A DNA stretch of 64,000 nucleotides from Bacillus mycoides. GTDB lineage: Bacteria > Bacillota > Bacilli > Bacillales > Bacillaceae_G. The position numbers and the translations under genes are program-made. Every line of letters starts with the position of its first letter. The stretch's first letter is position 1. Where the stretch lies: contig NZ_LXLV01000065.1 of the NCBI RefSeq assembly GCF_001757995.1, positions 62,001 to 126,000 of the forward strand, in the 5' to 3' direction. Positions 48,675-57,011 of the stretch are shown here, piece by piece. The notes below the pieces were generated by a model. That model searched no databases and had not been told where the DNA came from. It saw nothing but the letters and a program-made list of their open reading frames with translations.

Positions 48675-49934
48675 TTATGCAGATGTTTTTGTATCAAGTA
48701 CAGTACCGTCTTGTAACACCAATTTCGGGGGTTCATTATCAGCTACTGTTTCTTTCGTAAGAATACACTTCTCGATATCTTTGCGAGATGGAAGTTCGAA
48801 CATTACATCAAGCATCAAGCCTTCAATAATAGAACGAAGTCCACGAGCACCTGTTTTACGTTCAATTGCTTTTTTCGCAATCTCAACTAGTGCACCTTCT
48901 TCAAACTCTAACTCAACATCGTCAAGCTCCAATAATTTTTGGAATTGCTTAACAAGTGCATTTTTCGGTTTAGTTAAAATATCTACAAGAGCACCTTCAT
49001 CAAGCGGCTCTAGGTTCGCAATAACTGGAAGACGACCGATAAACTCCGGAATTAAACCGAATCTTAAAAGATCCTCTGGTAAAACGTGAGATAAAACATG
49101 CTTCTCATTTACATCAGCATTTTTCTTCTCAGCACCAAATCCAATTACTTTCTCACCAAGGCGACGTTTAATAATAGGCTCGATGCCATCAAACGCTCCA
49201 CCACAAATGAATAGGATGTTCGTTGTATCAATTTGAATAAACTCTTGATGCGGGTGCTTACGACCACCTTGAGGTGGAACGCTTGCTACAGTACCTTCTA
49301 AAATTTTCAGAAGTGCCTGCTGTACGCCTTCACCAGATACATCACGTGTAATTGATGGATTTTCGGACTTACGTGCCACTTTATCAATCTCATCAATATA
49401 AATGATTCCTTTTTCCGCTTTCTCTACATCATAATCAGCTGCTTGGATTAATTTTAGTAAGATGTTTTCTACATCTTCCCCTACATATCCAGCTTCTGTT
49501 AAAGATGTTGCGTCCGCGATCGCAAATGGAACATTTAAAATACGCGCTAATGTTTGTGCCAATAATGTTTTACCACTACCAGTTGGCCCAATAAGTGAAA
49601 TATTACTCTTCGCCAATTCTACATCATCAATTTTGCTGTTAGAATTAATGCGTTTGTAATGGTTATATACCGCTACCGCTAGTGCTTTTTTCGCGTTATC
49701 TTGTCCGATGACATACTCATCTAAGATTTCACGAATTTCTACCGGTTTCGGTACATCTTTGAATTCTACTTCTTCGTCCTTCGCAAGCTCCTCTTGTACA
49801 ATTTCAGTACAAAGCTCGATACACTCGTCACAAATGTAAACACCTGGACCTGCAACTAGCTTTCGAACTTGCGTTTGTGTTTTACCACAGAAAGAACATT
49901 TTAATTGACCTTTTTCATCATTAAATTTAAACAT
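48675..49934 (-). CDS. clpX: ATP-dependent Clp protease ATP-binding subunit ClpX
   Basis: Unfoldase that feeds ClpP. 419 residues: N-terminal zinc-binding C4 domain (C13, C16, C35, C38 in CSFCGKT and ICDEC), AAA+ with [12 protein letters not shown], pore loop GYVGED, Walker [10 protein letters not shown], and the IGF loop [11 protein letters not shown] at 49934 with AAGGGG; the frame opens further upstream but without family similarity. Follows tig at 264 bases. Confidence 0.98.
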   Translation of the reverse strand: MFKFNDEKGQLKCSFCGKTQTQVRKLVAGPGVYICDECIELCTEIVQEELAKDEEVEFKDVPKPVEIREILDEYVIGQDNAKKALAVAVYNHYKRINSNSKIDDVELAKSNISLIGPTGSGKTLLAQTLARILNVPFAIADATSLTEAGYVGEDVENILLKLIQAADYDVEKAEKGIIYIDEIDKVARKSENPSITRDVSGEGVQQALLKILEGTVASVPPQGGRKHPHQEFIQIDTTNILFICGGAFDGIEPIIKRRLGEKVIGFGAEKKNADVNEKHVLSHVLPEDLLRFGLIPEFIGRLPVIANLEPLDEGALVDILTKPKNALVKQFQKLLELDDVELEFEEGALVEIAKKAIERKTGARGLRSIIEGLMLDVMFELPSRKDIEKCILTKETVADNEPPKLVLQDGTVLDTKTSA

Positions 49935-50160
49935 ATTTTCACACCCCTTACAAAGTGCTAATCTCTTGCCTTCGTATGTACACGATAAATGTATCGTATG
50001 TAAATACATATTATGTCACTACGTGGCGAGAAATACAAATAATATGACTAGTTATGTACAAATAAAAAAATTTTTAAACTTTTGAAATATGTATATTCGA
50101 CTTACAAAGGAACTTTTCCTTCTTCATCGAAAAGTTTTATAAATATATTTCTATATTTAT

Positions 50161-50192
50161 AAAACAAGGCACGATTAAAATCGCGCCTTGTT
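50161..50192 (-). terminator. Terminator of tig
   Basis: 14-bp stem AACAAGGCGCGATT / AATCGTGCCTTGTT (one G-U pair), arms 50179-50192 and 50163-50176, then TTAT. The remaining stretch to clpX (about 49935-50160) is A/T-rich; I could not fix a promoter in it. Confidence 0.88.
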
Positions 50193-50198
50193 ATTTTA

Positions 50199-51476
50199 TT
50201 ATGCAGCGTTGTCTACTAAGAAGTCTACAGCTTTACGCACTTTAAGATCTTCAGATAAAGCGTCTACGCTTCCAAGAGCTTGCTTGATAGCGTCTACTGG
50301 CATACCGTACATTTCAGCCATTTTTTCAACTTCTGCAGTTACTTCTTCTTCAGTAACTTCGATGTTTTCAGCTTCAATGATAGCTTCAAGAACAAGATTG
50401 ATTCTTACACGTTTTTGTGCATCCTCTTTCATTTGCTCTTTTAATTTGTCAGCGTCAGTACCTGTGAATTGGTAGTAAAGCTCCAGGTTCATACCTTGTT
50501 GGCTTAAACGTTGCTCGAATTCACGAACCATACGATCTAACTCAGTGTCGATCATAGCTTCTGGAATGTCGATTTCAGCGTTAGCAGCAGCTAATTCTAC
50601 TACTTCGTCACGTACTTTGTGCTCAGCTTCGTGCTTTTTGCCTTCTTCTAAGTTTGTACGAAGTTTTGTTTTTAATTCATCAAGAGTTGCAACTTCTTCG
50701 TCAGCATCTTTAGCGAACTCGTCGTTTAACTCAGGAAGTTCTTTTGTTTTGATTTCATGAATTGTTACTTTGAATGTTGCTGGTTTACCAGCTAATTCAG
50801 CAGCATGGTACTCTTCTGGGAATGATACTTCAACTTCTTTAGAATCACCAGATTTAAGACCAATTACTTGCTCTTCGAAACCTGGGATGAAAGTACCAGA
50901 ACCGATTGCAAGAGAATAGTTTTCGCCTTTTCCGCCTTCAAATGCTTCGCCATCAACGAAACCCTCGAAGTCGATTACAGCTGTATCACCATCTGCAACA
51001 GTTCCTTCTTCTTTAACAACTAGTTCAGCTTGACGCTCTTGTAAAGCTTTTACTTCGTTCTCTACATCCTCGTCAGTTACAGTTGTTTCAACTTTTTCTA
51101 CTGCTAAACCTTTGTAATCACCTAATTTAACTTCAGGTTTTACAGTAACTTTTGCAGTGAAAATTAAGTTTTGGCCTTTTTCGAATTTCTCGATGTCAAT
51201 CTCAGGATGAGCAACTGGGAAGATACCAGCTTCATCGATTGCTTCACCGTATGCTTTTGGTAAGATGATATCTAAAGCATCTTGGTATAAAGATTCAATA
51301 CCAAAGCGTTGTTCGAATAATGGACGAGGCATTTTTCCTTTACGGAAACCTGGTACATTAATTGTTTTTACTACTTTTTTGAATGCAGCGTCGATAGAGT
51401 TATTTACTTCTTTAGCGTCAACTTCGATTGTTAAAACGCCAACGTTACCTTCTAATTTTTCCCATTTTGTAGACAT
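50199..51476 (-). CDS. tig: Trigger factor
   Basis: Ribosome-bound chaperone with peptidyl-prolyl isomerase activity. 425 residues: ribosome-binding domain with the signature GFRKGKMPR (about 44-52), FKBP-type PPIase domain (about 160-240, [32 protein letters not shown]) and a helical C-terminal domain. GGAGGG upstream of ATG. Preceded by an unusually long leader. Confidence 0.98.
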   Translation of the reverse strand: MSTKWEKLEGNVGVLTIEVDAKEVNNSIDAAFKKVVKTINVPGFRKGKMPRPLFEQRFGIESLYQDALDIILPKAYGEAIDEAGIFPVAHPEIDIEKFEKGQNLIFTAKVTVKPEVKLGDYKGLAVEKVETTVTDEDVENEVKALQERQAELVVKEEGTVADGDTAVIDFEGFVDGEAFEGGKGENYSLAIGSGTFIPGFEEQVIGLKSGDSKEVEVSFPEEYHAAELAGKPATFKVTIHEIKTKELPELNDEFAKDADEEVATLDELKTKLRTNLEEGKKHEAEHKVRDEVVELAAANAEIDIPEAMIDTELDRMVREFEQRLSQQGMNLELYYQFTGTDADKLKEQMKEDAQKRVRINLVLEAIIEAENIEVTEEEVTAEVEKMAEMYGMPVDAIKQALGSVDALSEDLKVRKAVDFLVDNAA

Positions 51477-51785
51477 TTATTCTTTCCCTCCAACTATAAT
51501 AATGTATGCACATACCTCTATAGATTAAGATTTTTATTATCTCTTTTTTGAAATAACAAATGTACAAATAATCCTCTAGCAAAAGCTTTCAGATGCAATG
51601 TTCCAATCTACTAATTGTCTAAAAGACAACTACGGTATATTTTGTTCGAGACTAATATGAAACATATTAAGTAAGAGAATTATACTCCTCTTCTCTTACA
51701 AACAGACAGATTTCTGCCTTTTGCAACCCTTACATTATAACATAGAATGTGCTCGTTTCAATAACTGAACGATTCTTTTTCATAA
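51477..51785 (-). other. Promoter and long structured leader of tig
   Basis: 309 bases without a gene. A promoter TTGAAA-N16-TATAAT lies at 51734-51761 on the minus strand, giving a leader of about 250 bases. Inside are a 9-bp perfect hairpin GTAAGAGAA / TTCTCTTAC (51671-51679, 51691-51699) and a small TTGTCT/AGACAA hairpin (51615-51629). No known riboswitch was recognised. Confidence 0.6.
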
Positions 51786-52784
51786 TTATACGGGCAAATA
51801 CCCTTCTCTTTCAATGCGTAATAACCATTGATAGGCAATATGAAATTCCTCAAACTCAATATTGTACGCGGTCATAAGTTCTTCATCATCAATAGCCAAT
51901 CCGAAACGCTTTCTTCCAATTCTCTCTAAGACGGCAGCCCAAATTTCTACTTTATCCATTAATAGAGGGAATGGGAAAATGCTAATTTGTAATTCTTTCC
52001 AGTATGTAACCATTGTACTAAATATATCTGGATAATTTTGCTCTAATCGGTTTGAGAATTTATGTATAATTTTATCGGATTGCTCCTCATTATGACCTGT
52101 AAATGCTGGAATCACCTTTATCGTATTTCCAAACTTCTCTACTTCAATCTCTTCTTCTATTTGATTTTCTACCATTTTATACAAAATAGAAGTTTTTAAA
52201 TAAGGGTGCTGATCTTCGTCTATTAAAAATTTCTTTAAAGTAGGAAGTGCGAGATCCAGGTCTTTTAACGAAAGTTTCTGGATCACTCTTAGCTTGTGAC
52301 CAAAGTTTTCTCCAAAAAGCCCATCGGTAAATTCTTCTAATTCAAAATTCGAATCCACTAGCGGTATACCTTCTTCATTCAGCATCCCTTGTGCAAATAA
52401 AGCAAGCTGCGCCAATTTTTCCCTTTGCTCTGGAATTATATCTTTCGTTTGCAAAACTTCCTCAACAGTTTCGATGACACCTTCATAATCATTTGTTTGA
52501 ACTAAAATAGTTACATACGTTTCAAGAATATCACCAAATAATACAGCTCCTGTTTCAAGCAACTGCTCACATTTTTCTTTCGCTTCTTCCATACGTTTTA
52601 ATTCTAGCAAACAAATAACGGAAGCTAATTCTGTTTGTTCCGTTTCTGCATTATACTGACGTAATATTTCAAAGCAGCGCAATGCATCTTCGAATTCCCG
52701 CTCTTTCAACGCTAAAAAACCTTTATCAATATAGCGTTCTGATAGTTGCGGAAACAATACGACCGTATTTTCTTTTTTATCCAT
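51786..52784 (-). CDS. ysoA: TPR-repeat protein YsoA
   Basis: 332 residues, mostly helical with tetratricopeptide units: DKGFLALKEREFEDALRCFEILRQYNAE (about 18-45), VICLLELKRMEEAKEKCEQLLE and YVTILVQTNDYEGVIETVEEVLQT. Function unknown; in B. subtilis ysoA lies next to tig, as here. I chose ATG at 52784 (MDKKENTVVLFPQL) with AAGAGGCG upstream; the frame extends to 52862 with no family-like sequence. Confidence 0.85.
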   Translation of the reverse strand: MDKKENTVVLFPQLSERYIDKGFLALKEREFEDALRCFEILRQYNAETEQTELASVICLLELKRMEEAKEKCEQLLETGAVLFGDILETYVTILVQTNDYEGVIETVEEVLQTKDIIPEQREKLAQLALFAQGMLNEEGIPLVDSNFELEEFTDGLFGENFGHKLRVIQKLSLKDLDLALPTLKKFLIDEDQHPYLKTSILYKMVENQIEEEIEVEKFGNTIKVIPAFTGHNEEQSDKIIHKFSNRLEQNYPDIFSTMVTYWKELQISIFPFPLLMDKVEIWAAVLERIGRKRFGLAIDDEELMTAYNIEFEEFHIAYQWLLRIEREGYLPV

Positions 52785-52945
52785 ACGTCCGCCTCTTTTT
52801 CTAGATTTTAATGATCTTCCAAGTAAATATATCAAATGCGTAATGAGAACACAACATTCCAAAATTATTTATTTGAAATATAGGAATATTCGATTTTTAT
52901 AACAAAAAAGCAACAAACCTTTAAATAAAATTCATTTTTCACAAA

Positions 52946-52973
52946 CAAAAACCCTCAGCAACAGACGCAGAGG
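52946..52973 (-). terminator. Candidate terminator after the small membrane protein gene
   Basis: Stem CCTCTGC / GCTGAGG (one mismatch; arms 52967-52973, 52953-52959) followed by GTTTTTG on the minus strand. The stretch from here to the ysoA start (52785-52945) is A/T-rich with nothing else seen. Confidence 0.6.
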
Positions 52974-52981
52974 ATTCATCA

Positions 52982-53230
52982 TTAATGGAAAGCTTTTATA
53001 ATTGTGGGGTATATAACAAGGGTAATAATTTGGAGAACAATAATTGCCATAACAATCATGCTAAAATAGAAGATTGGCTTACTTCGCTTCATTAAAAACA
53101 TAATAATAAGTATCGTACAAGCAAACAAACTTAAAAAGAACAAACTTGTTGTCGAACTAAGTATACCACTCGGGACAAAGAACAATAAAACTACACTACA
53201 AGTACCTATAATTCCAAATAACCATTCCAT
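52982..53230 (-). CDS. Small membrane protein, 82 residues, unknown function
   Basis: I do not recognise a family. Three hydrophobic segments (about 4-23, 27-47, 53-75) fill almost the whole protein, with a short basic loop KRSKP between the last two. ATG with AAAGGGA eleven bases upstream. It starts 39 bases after a 34-residue small protein gene on the same strand with no terminator between, so the two probably form one transcript. A terminator-like hairpin follows. Confidence 0.7.
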   Translation of the reverse strand: MEWLFGIIGTCSVVLLFFVPSGILSSTTSLFFLSLFACTILIIMFLMKRSKPIFYFSMIVMAIIVLQIITLVIYPTIIKAFH

Positions 53231-53269
53231 TCATTCACTCATTCCCTTTCCCTCTCATGGCAGTTTTTT

Positions 53270-53374
53270 CTACGCTACTAAATGTTTTACAACATCAATT
53301 ACATATGTTAACTTTTCATACGCCACAAACCCAAAGGCTACTGTTAAACCCGTTACGATTAATCCTTTCATCAT
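53270..53374 (-). CDS. Very small hydrophobic protein, 34 residues, unknown function
   Basis: Starts MMKGLIVTGLTVAFGFVAYE and ends VVKHLVA. One hydrophobic segment (about 4-18) with a lysine on each side; it could be a membrane peptide or a secreted pre-peptide. Strong AGGAGG (53380-53385) five bases before ATG-ATG, and a TATAAT -10 with regulator-type repeats upstream, support a real gene. It has no relative that I recognise. An alternative start is the second ATG at 53371. Confidence 0.65.
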   Translation of the reverse strand: MMKGLIVTGLTVAFGFVAYEKLTYVIDVVKHLVA

Positions 53375-53405
53375 CTCTTCCTCCTCATTTATCGTTGTTA
53401 TCTTC

Positions 53406-53434
53406 ATTATAGAGGATTAGTAATTTGTTACCAT
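53406..53434 (-). promoter_or_regulatory. Candidate promoter of the small membrane protein genes
   Basis: Minus-strand TATAAT (53406-53411) with no good -35 (TGGTAA or ATGGTA at 53428-53434). A consensus -10 with a poor -35 and upstream repeats suggests an activated promoter. Confidence 0.55.
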
Positions 53435-53441
53435 CGAACTT

Positions 53442-53469
53442 CCTTACACTTACCTTACAGAATTGTAAG
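53442..53469. promoter_or_regulatory. Response-regulator-type operator before the small membrane protein genes
   Basis: CTTACA-GAAT-TGTAAG (53454-53469) is a perfect inverted repeat and fits TNACA-N4-TGTAA, the pattern of BceR-type regulators. A second CCTTACA copy (53442-53448) stands exactly 11 bp from CCTTACA (53453-53459), the one-turn spacing of OmpR-family boxes, including PhoP. The sites lie about 43-70 bases upstream of the expected start. Confidence 0.55.
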
Positions 53470-53483
53470 ATTTCAAAACAAAT

Positions 53484-53511
53484 AAAAAAACACCTCATGT
53501 AACTAGAGGTG
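53484..53511 (-). terminator. Terminator of the PD-(D/E)XK-like gene
   Basis: Stem CACCTC / GAGGTG (53491-53496, 53506-53511), then TTTTTTT on the minus strand. Confidence 0.8.
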
Positions 53512-53514
53512 ACT

Positions 53515-53928
53515 TTATGGAATTTCTCTATAATCACTAGCGAAATTAACTTTTTTCTCTTGGTTATTTTTCGGAGAATCCACTCTTAAACTAATGGATT
53601 TATTAAATAATTTAGGATCGAAATAATAACATAAATCAGTTTGAGGACAATATATGCAATACACATCTATTTCTTCTTTATTCACTTCTTTTGTGGCGAC
53701 TCCATTTGCCATAGAATAACTAGAACGGAATCTCACTTCAAGAATTCCCCTCGAATTCAATTCTCTATATTTCACTTGTATCCTCTTAAACACTCCATCT
53801 TTATACACTACAAGATCAAACGGAGAATGTTCTGTTTGCGGTGTTAAAATCATATATCCTTTTTCATACAAATCAACTTGAGCTTTTAAAACCGCCAAAT
53901 CTCCCTTTGTTTTTGTATGGTGGTGCAC
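53515..53928 (-). CDS. PD-(D/E)XK nuclease-like protein, group I intron endonuclease type
   Basis: 137 residues. HTKTKGDLAVLKAQVDLYEKGYMILTPQTEHSPFDLVVY...RIQVKY fits the small PD-(D/E)XK family named after group I intron endonucleases: D39-type acidic residue in PFDLVV and a QVK motif in place of (D/E)XK. No intron or methylase is nearby, so a homing or restriction role is not shown. Start is GTG at 53926-53928 with a poor ribosome site (AAGGTG). Single gene with its own terminator. Possibly an acquired gene. Confidence 0.68.
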   Translation of the reverse strand: MHHHTKTKGDLAVLKAQVDLYEKGYMILTPQTEHSPFDLVVYKDGVFKRIQVKYRELNSRGILEVRFRSSYSMANGVATKEVNKEEIDVYCIYCPQTDLCYYFDPKLFNKSISLRVDSPKNNQEKKVNFASDYREIP

Positions 53929-54083
53929 TTTTACTCAACACCTTTTTACATATTTTCAAAATAATATTCGTTACTTTTCTTAACTTACCTTCAAATATTT
54001 TCGAATTACAAGAAAACAATTTATTGAAATCATGTTAAAATATTTTTGTACAATTAAGATTTTTTTTACAAGGGGGATTATAT

Positions 54084-54698
54084 ATGTTCAAAAAAGTAGC
54101 TGCTGATGTTTTAGGTTTAAGCGATGTAGGTTCTGTTATTACACCGAAAGATTACGATAAAGTCGATGCTGATGATTACGTGATGCATGAAGATGGAGAA
54201 AAAATTTACTTTCTAATTAAATCCAAATCAGATGAATATTGCTTCACAAACAAAGGGTTAATTCACTTAGATGGTAAAAGCGCAACAAGCAAAAAACGTA
54301 CACTACGCCGCTTTAGTTATAGTAAGTATCAAATTAAAAACGTAGCACTTGAAACTGCAGGTACAATTGATTTAGATGTAGAAATTAAGTTTCAAATGGG
54401 AGATGAGTATTACTCAATTGATGTTCATAAAAAACATATTGAAGAATTAAAAGATTTATATAAGGCTTTACTTAAAATCGAAGAAATTTCATACGACAAC
54501 GATATTACATTGCAGTATGCACATAAAAGTCTAGATATGGCATCTAACGCTTTCAGCCGTATTTCAAACGCACAAGTAAATTTAGCAGAACAATTTAAAG
54601 AGATAAACGAGATCGCTTTTAATTGGCTCGTTGATACAAAGAAACAATATAACGTGAAAGATTACGGTTTTGTCTTTGAAAAATTTATTAATAACTAA
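54084..54698 (+). CDS. yvbH: YvbH-like bacterial PH domain protein
   Basis: 204 residues, the length of B. subtilis YvbH. N-terminal bacterial PH domain (about 15-130, EDGEKIYFLIKSKSDEYCFTNKGLIHLDGKSATSKKRTLRRFSY is the core region) and a C-terminal helical YvbH oligomerisation region (about 140-200, FSRISNAQVNLAEQFKEINEIAFNWL). Function unknown. AAGGGGG upstream of ATG. Only gene on the plus strand in this part; convergent with the tRNA genes. Confidence 0.85.
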   Translation: MFKKVAADVLGLSDVGSVITPKDYDKVDADDYVMHEDGEKIYFLIKSKSDEYCFTNKGLIHLDGKSATSKKRTLRRFSYSKYQIKNVALETAGTIDLDVEIKFQMGDEYYSIDVHKKHIEELKDLYKALLKIEEISYDNDITLQYAHKSLDMASNAFSRISNAQVNLAEQFKEINEIAFNWLVDTKKQYNVKDYGFVFEKFINN

Positions 54699-54710
54699 TT
54701 TAAGACAAAC

Positions 54711-54746
54711 AAAAAACCTTGTATCAAAAGATAACAAGGTTTTTTT
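54711..54746. terminator. Bidirectional terminator between yvbH and the tRNA genes
   Basis: Stem AAAAAACCTTGT / ACAAGGTTTTTT with a 10-base loop, followed by T on either strand. Confidence 0.9.
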
Positions 54747-54748
54747 AG

Positions 54749-54822
54749 CGTCCCAGGAGAGATTCGAACTCCCGACCGTACGCTTAGAAGGCGTATGCTC
54801 TATCCGGCTGAGCTACTGGGAC
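54749..54822 (-). tRNA. tRNA-Arg (anticodon TCT)
   Basis: 74 bases, cloverleaf with acceptor GTCCCAG/CTGGGAC, anticodon arm CGCCTTCTAAGCG giving TCT, and T-loop GTTCGAATC. CCA is not encoded. Second gene of a two-tRNA transcript. Confidence 0.95.
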
Positions 54823-54823
54823 A

Positions 54824-54897
54824 TGGAGCGGGTGAAGAGAATCGAACTCTCGACCAGAGCTTGGAAGGCTCTTGTTTTACCACTAAACTACACCCGC
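54824..54897 (-). tRNA. tRNA-Gly (anticodon TCC)
   Basis: Acceptor GCGGGTG/CACCCGC, anticodon arm AGAGCCTTCCAAGCTCT giving TCC, T-loop GTTCGATTC, discriminator T and encoded CCA. First gene of the transcript, one base before tRNA-Arg. Confidence 0.95.
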
Positions 54898-54949
54898 ATA
54901 TGTTATTTTATTTTTCATCGTTAGCGCCGTTGCCCTATCGACAATATTT

Positions 54950-54978
54950 ATTATATTCATAACGACTTATAAAGTCAA
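54950..54978 (-). promoter_or_regulatory. Promoter of the tRNA-Gly/tRNA-Arg pair
   Basis: Minus-strand TTGACT (54973-54978), 17-base spacer, TATAAT (54950-54955), a near-consensus vegetative promoter about 45 bases before the tRNA. Confidence 0.85.
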
Positions 54979-54983
54979 CACTT

Positions 54984-55017
54984 TTTTAAAAGAGGATAAT
55001 TTTCCTTATCCTCTTTT
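54984..55017 (-). terminator. Terminator of the gerM-rph-ysnAB group
   Basis: 12-bp stem AAAAGAGGATAA / TTATCCTCTTTT (54988-54999, 55006-55017), then TAAAAAAG. The ysnB stop lies inside. Confidence 0.82.
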
Positions 55018-55512
55018 AAAAATTGCTTGTTCCACCAGCTGTCCGTCTAATGTTTCAAAACGAACTTCTATATGATTTTCATCCATTTCTAATAAAGCGA
55101 AAGTTTTTTCCACACGAGAGCGTGGGAGCAAAATACTTCCTGGATTAATAAATAAAATCCCATCAATTAATTCTGCCCCTAATACATGAGAATGTCCAAA
55201 GCATGCTACTTGCGCTCCTACTTCTTCTGCATGATACGCTAACGTTTGTAACGTCATTTTTACATTATGACGATGACCGTGTACAACTAAGAAACGAATT
55301 CCATCTACATCAGTTACAATTTCATCTTGAAAGTTAGCATAATCACAATTCCCTTTTACAACATGGAAACCTTGCAGCTCTTCGTGAGCAGGCGTTAGCT
55401 CTGAATCACCACAATGAATCATGACATCTACTTTCCCTTCGTAATTCTCTTTTAACTGCTGTAATTCCTTCACAGAGCTATGACTATCGCTTACGATTAA
55501 AGCTTTCATCAA
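55006..55512 (-). CDS. ysnB: Metallophosphoesterase, YfcE/MJ0936 family (YsnB)
   Basis: 168 residues. Calcineurin-like fold motifs: VSDSHSS (D-H), IHCGDSE, VKGNCD, VVHGHRH and FGHSH, a full set of metal ligands. Family members are phosphodiesterases with unclear natural substrate. Last gene after rph-ysnA. Confidence 0.9.
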   Translation of the reverse strand: MMKALIVSDSHSSVKELQQLKENYEGKVDVMIHCGDSELTPAHEELQGFHVVKGNCDYANFQDEIVTDVDGIRFLVVHGHRHNVKMTLQTLAYHAEEVGAQVACFGHSHVLGAELIDGILFINPGSILLPRSRVEKTFALLEMDENHIEVRFETLDGQLVEQAIFKRG

Positions 55513-55522
55513 TCTCTCTCCC

Positions 55523-56131
55523 TTATTCTTCTAAAAACCATTCTGGGATTTTTTCTTCTAATTTACGAAGAGCACGCCCGCGGTGACTAATCGCATTTTT
55601 CTCATCTGAGCTTAGCTCCGCCATCGCTTTTTTATATTCTTCTACATAAAAAATCGGATCGTATCCAAAACCATTTTCCCCGCGGCGCTGTTCTAAGATT
55701 TTTCCTTCGCACGTTCCGTTTACAATAACCGGCTCTTTATCAGCTTCAGGGAAAGCAACTGCTAGCGCACAGTAAAAACGAGCTGTACGTTTTTCTAAAT
55801 CGACGTCGGTTAACCCTTGTAACACCTTATCTATATTCGCCTGATCATCTTTCGGCTCTCCAGCAAAACGAGCTGAATATACACCTGGTTTCCCGTTTAA
55901 GGCATCTACAATAAGACCAGAGTCATCCGCAATTACGATGGAATTCAACTGTCTACTAAGACTGTCCGCTTTTAAAATTGCGTTTTCTTCAAATGTTTCA
56001 CCAGTTTCTTCGACTTCTTCAATATGAGGAAAATCGTGTAAAGATTTCACTTCTAAGTCAAATCTCTCAAATAACTCAGCAAACTCACGTACTTTCCCAA
56101 GATTTTTCGTCGCTACAACAACTTGCTTCAT
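55523..56131 (-). CDS. rdgB: XTP/dITP diphosphatase (RdgB/HAM1 family)
   Basis: Removes non-canonical purine nucleotides such as dITP and XTP. 202 residues. [15 protein letters not shown] at the N terminus, [44 protein letters not shown] and [11 protein letters not shown] chose ATG at 56131 with GAGGTG upstream. Between rph and ysnB as in B. subtilis (ysnA). Confidence 0.95.
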   Translation of the reverse strand: MKQVVVATKNLGKVREFAELFERFDLEVKSLHDFPHIEEVEETGETFEENAILKADSLSRQLNSIVIADDSGLIVDALNGKPGVYSARFAGEPKDDQANIDKVLQGLTDVDLEKRTARFYCALAVAFPEADKEPVIVNGTCEGKILEQRRGENGFGYDPIFYVEEYKKAMAELSSDEKNAISHRGRALRKLEEKIPEWFLEE

Positions 56132-56142
56132 ATTTTCCACCT

Positions 56143-56880
56143 CTACTCTATATGAGATACGATGTCACCTAACGCTTCTTTTTGCTTTTCAACAAGTTGG
56201 AAAATCCCTTGTTCAGCAGCATCAAGTAGTTCATTTAATTCAGCTCTGCTAAACGTCGCTTCTTCTCCAGTTCCTTGTACTTCAACAAACTGACCTTTTC
56301 CAGTCATAATAACGTTCATATCAACGTCTGCTTTAGAATCCTCAGCATAATTTAAATCTAAAACGACACCTTGTTCTTCAACAATGCCTACTGACGTTGC
56401 TGCTAAATAATCTTTCACCGGAATTTTAGATACTTTGTCTGCTTGCAATAATTTTTCAAAAGCTAATACCATCGCTACATAAGCACCTGTAATTGAAGCT
56501 GTTCTCGTTCCGCCATCCGCTTGAATTACATCACAGTCAATCCAAACCGTTCTTTCGCCAAGCGCTTCTAAATCAACAACCGCACGTAATGCTCGTCCAA
56601 TTAAACGCTGGATTTCCATTGTGCGCCCTGTTACTTTCCCTTTACTTGATTCCCTTATTGTACGTTGCTCTGTCGCACGTGGAATCATTGAGTATTCTGC
56701 TGTTACCCATCCTTTTCCTTCTCCGCGCATAAACGGCGGTACACGCTCTTCAATTGTCGCTGAACAAATTACCTTTGTATCCCCAACTTCAATTAGTACC
56801 GATCCCTCTGGATGTTTTAAATAATTTGTATGAATATGTATATGGCGTAGCTCTGCTTTTCCTCTACCATCTACTCGCAT
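56143..56880 (-). CDS. rph: Ribonuclease PH
   Basis: Phosphorolytic 3'-5' exonuclease trimming tRNA 3' ends. 245 residues. [14 protein letters not shown] opening, [78 protein letters not shown] at 56880 behind GAGGGGG; the longer upstream frame crosses the gerM terminator. Confidence 0.97.
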   Translation of the reverse strand: MRVDGRGKAELRHIHIHTNYLKHPEGSVLIEVGDTKVICSATIEERVPPFMRGEGKGWVTAEYSMIPRATEQRTIRESSKGKVTGRTMEIQRLIGRALRAVVDLEALGERTVWIDCDVIQADGGTRTASITGAYVAMVLAFEKLLQADKVSKIPVKDYLAATSVGIVEEQGVVLDLNYAEDSKADVDMNVIMTGKGQFVEVQGTGEEATFSRAELNELLDAAEQGIFQLVEKQKEALGDIVSHIE

Positions 56881-56949
56881 AAAAATAACCCCCTCATAAC
56901 TACTCTTATTAGTATAGCCAAATTTAAATGTACGATATGTATAACAATA

Positions 56950-56981
56950 AAAGAAGGGGAACTCAAAAAGCAATTCCCCTT
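56950..56981 (-). terminator. Terminator of gerM
   Basis: Stem AAGGGGAA / TTCCCCTT (arms 56974-56981, 56954-56961) then CTTTTAT on the minus strand. Rph may still be reached by read-through. Confidence 0.65.
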
Positions 56982-57011
56982 TCTTACATAAGTATATCAA
57001 ATTATTCGCGA

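Noticed and set aside
53270-53374. 34-residue protein as a Phr-type quorum peptide
   Set aside because: No Rap gene is adjacent on the same strand and the C terminus lacks a recognisable mature pentapeptide context; ysoA is a TPR protein but is located downstream and is conserved next to tig instead.
53515-54698. Nuclease-like gene plus YvbH-like gene as a two-part defence system
   Set aside because: They are divergent, have separate terminators, and YvbH-like PH proteins are common in Bacillus without a nuclease partner.
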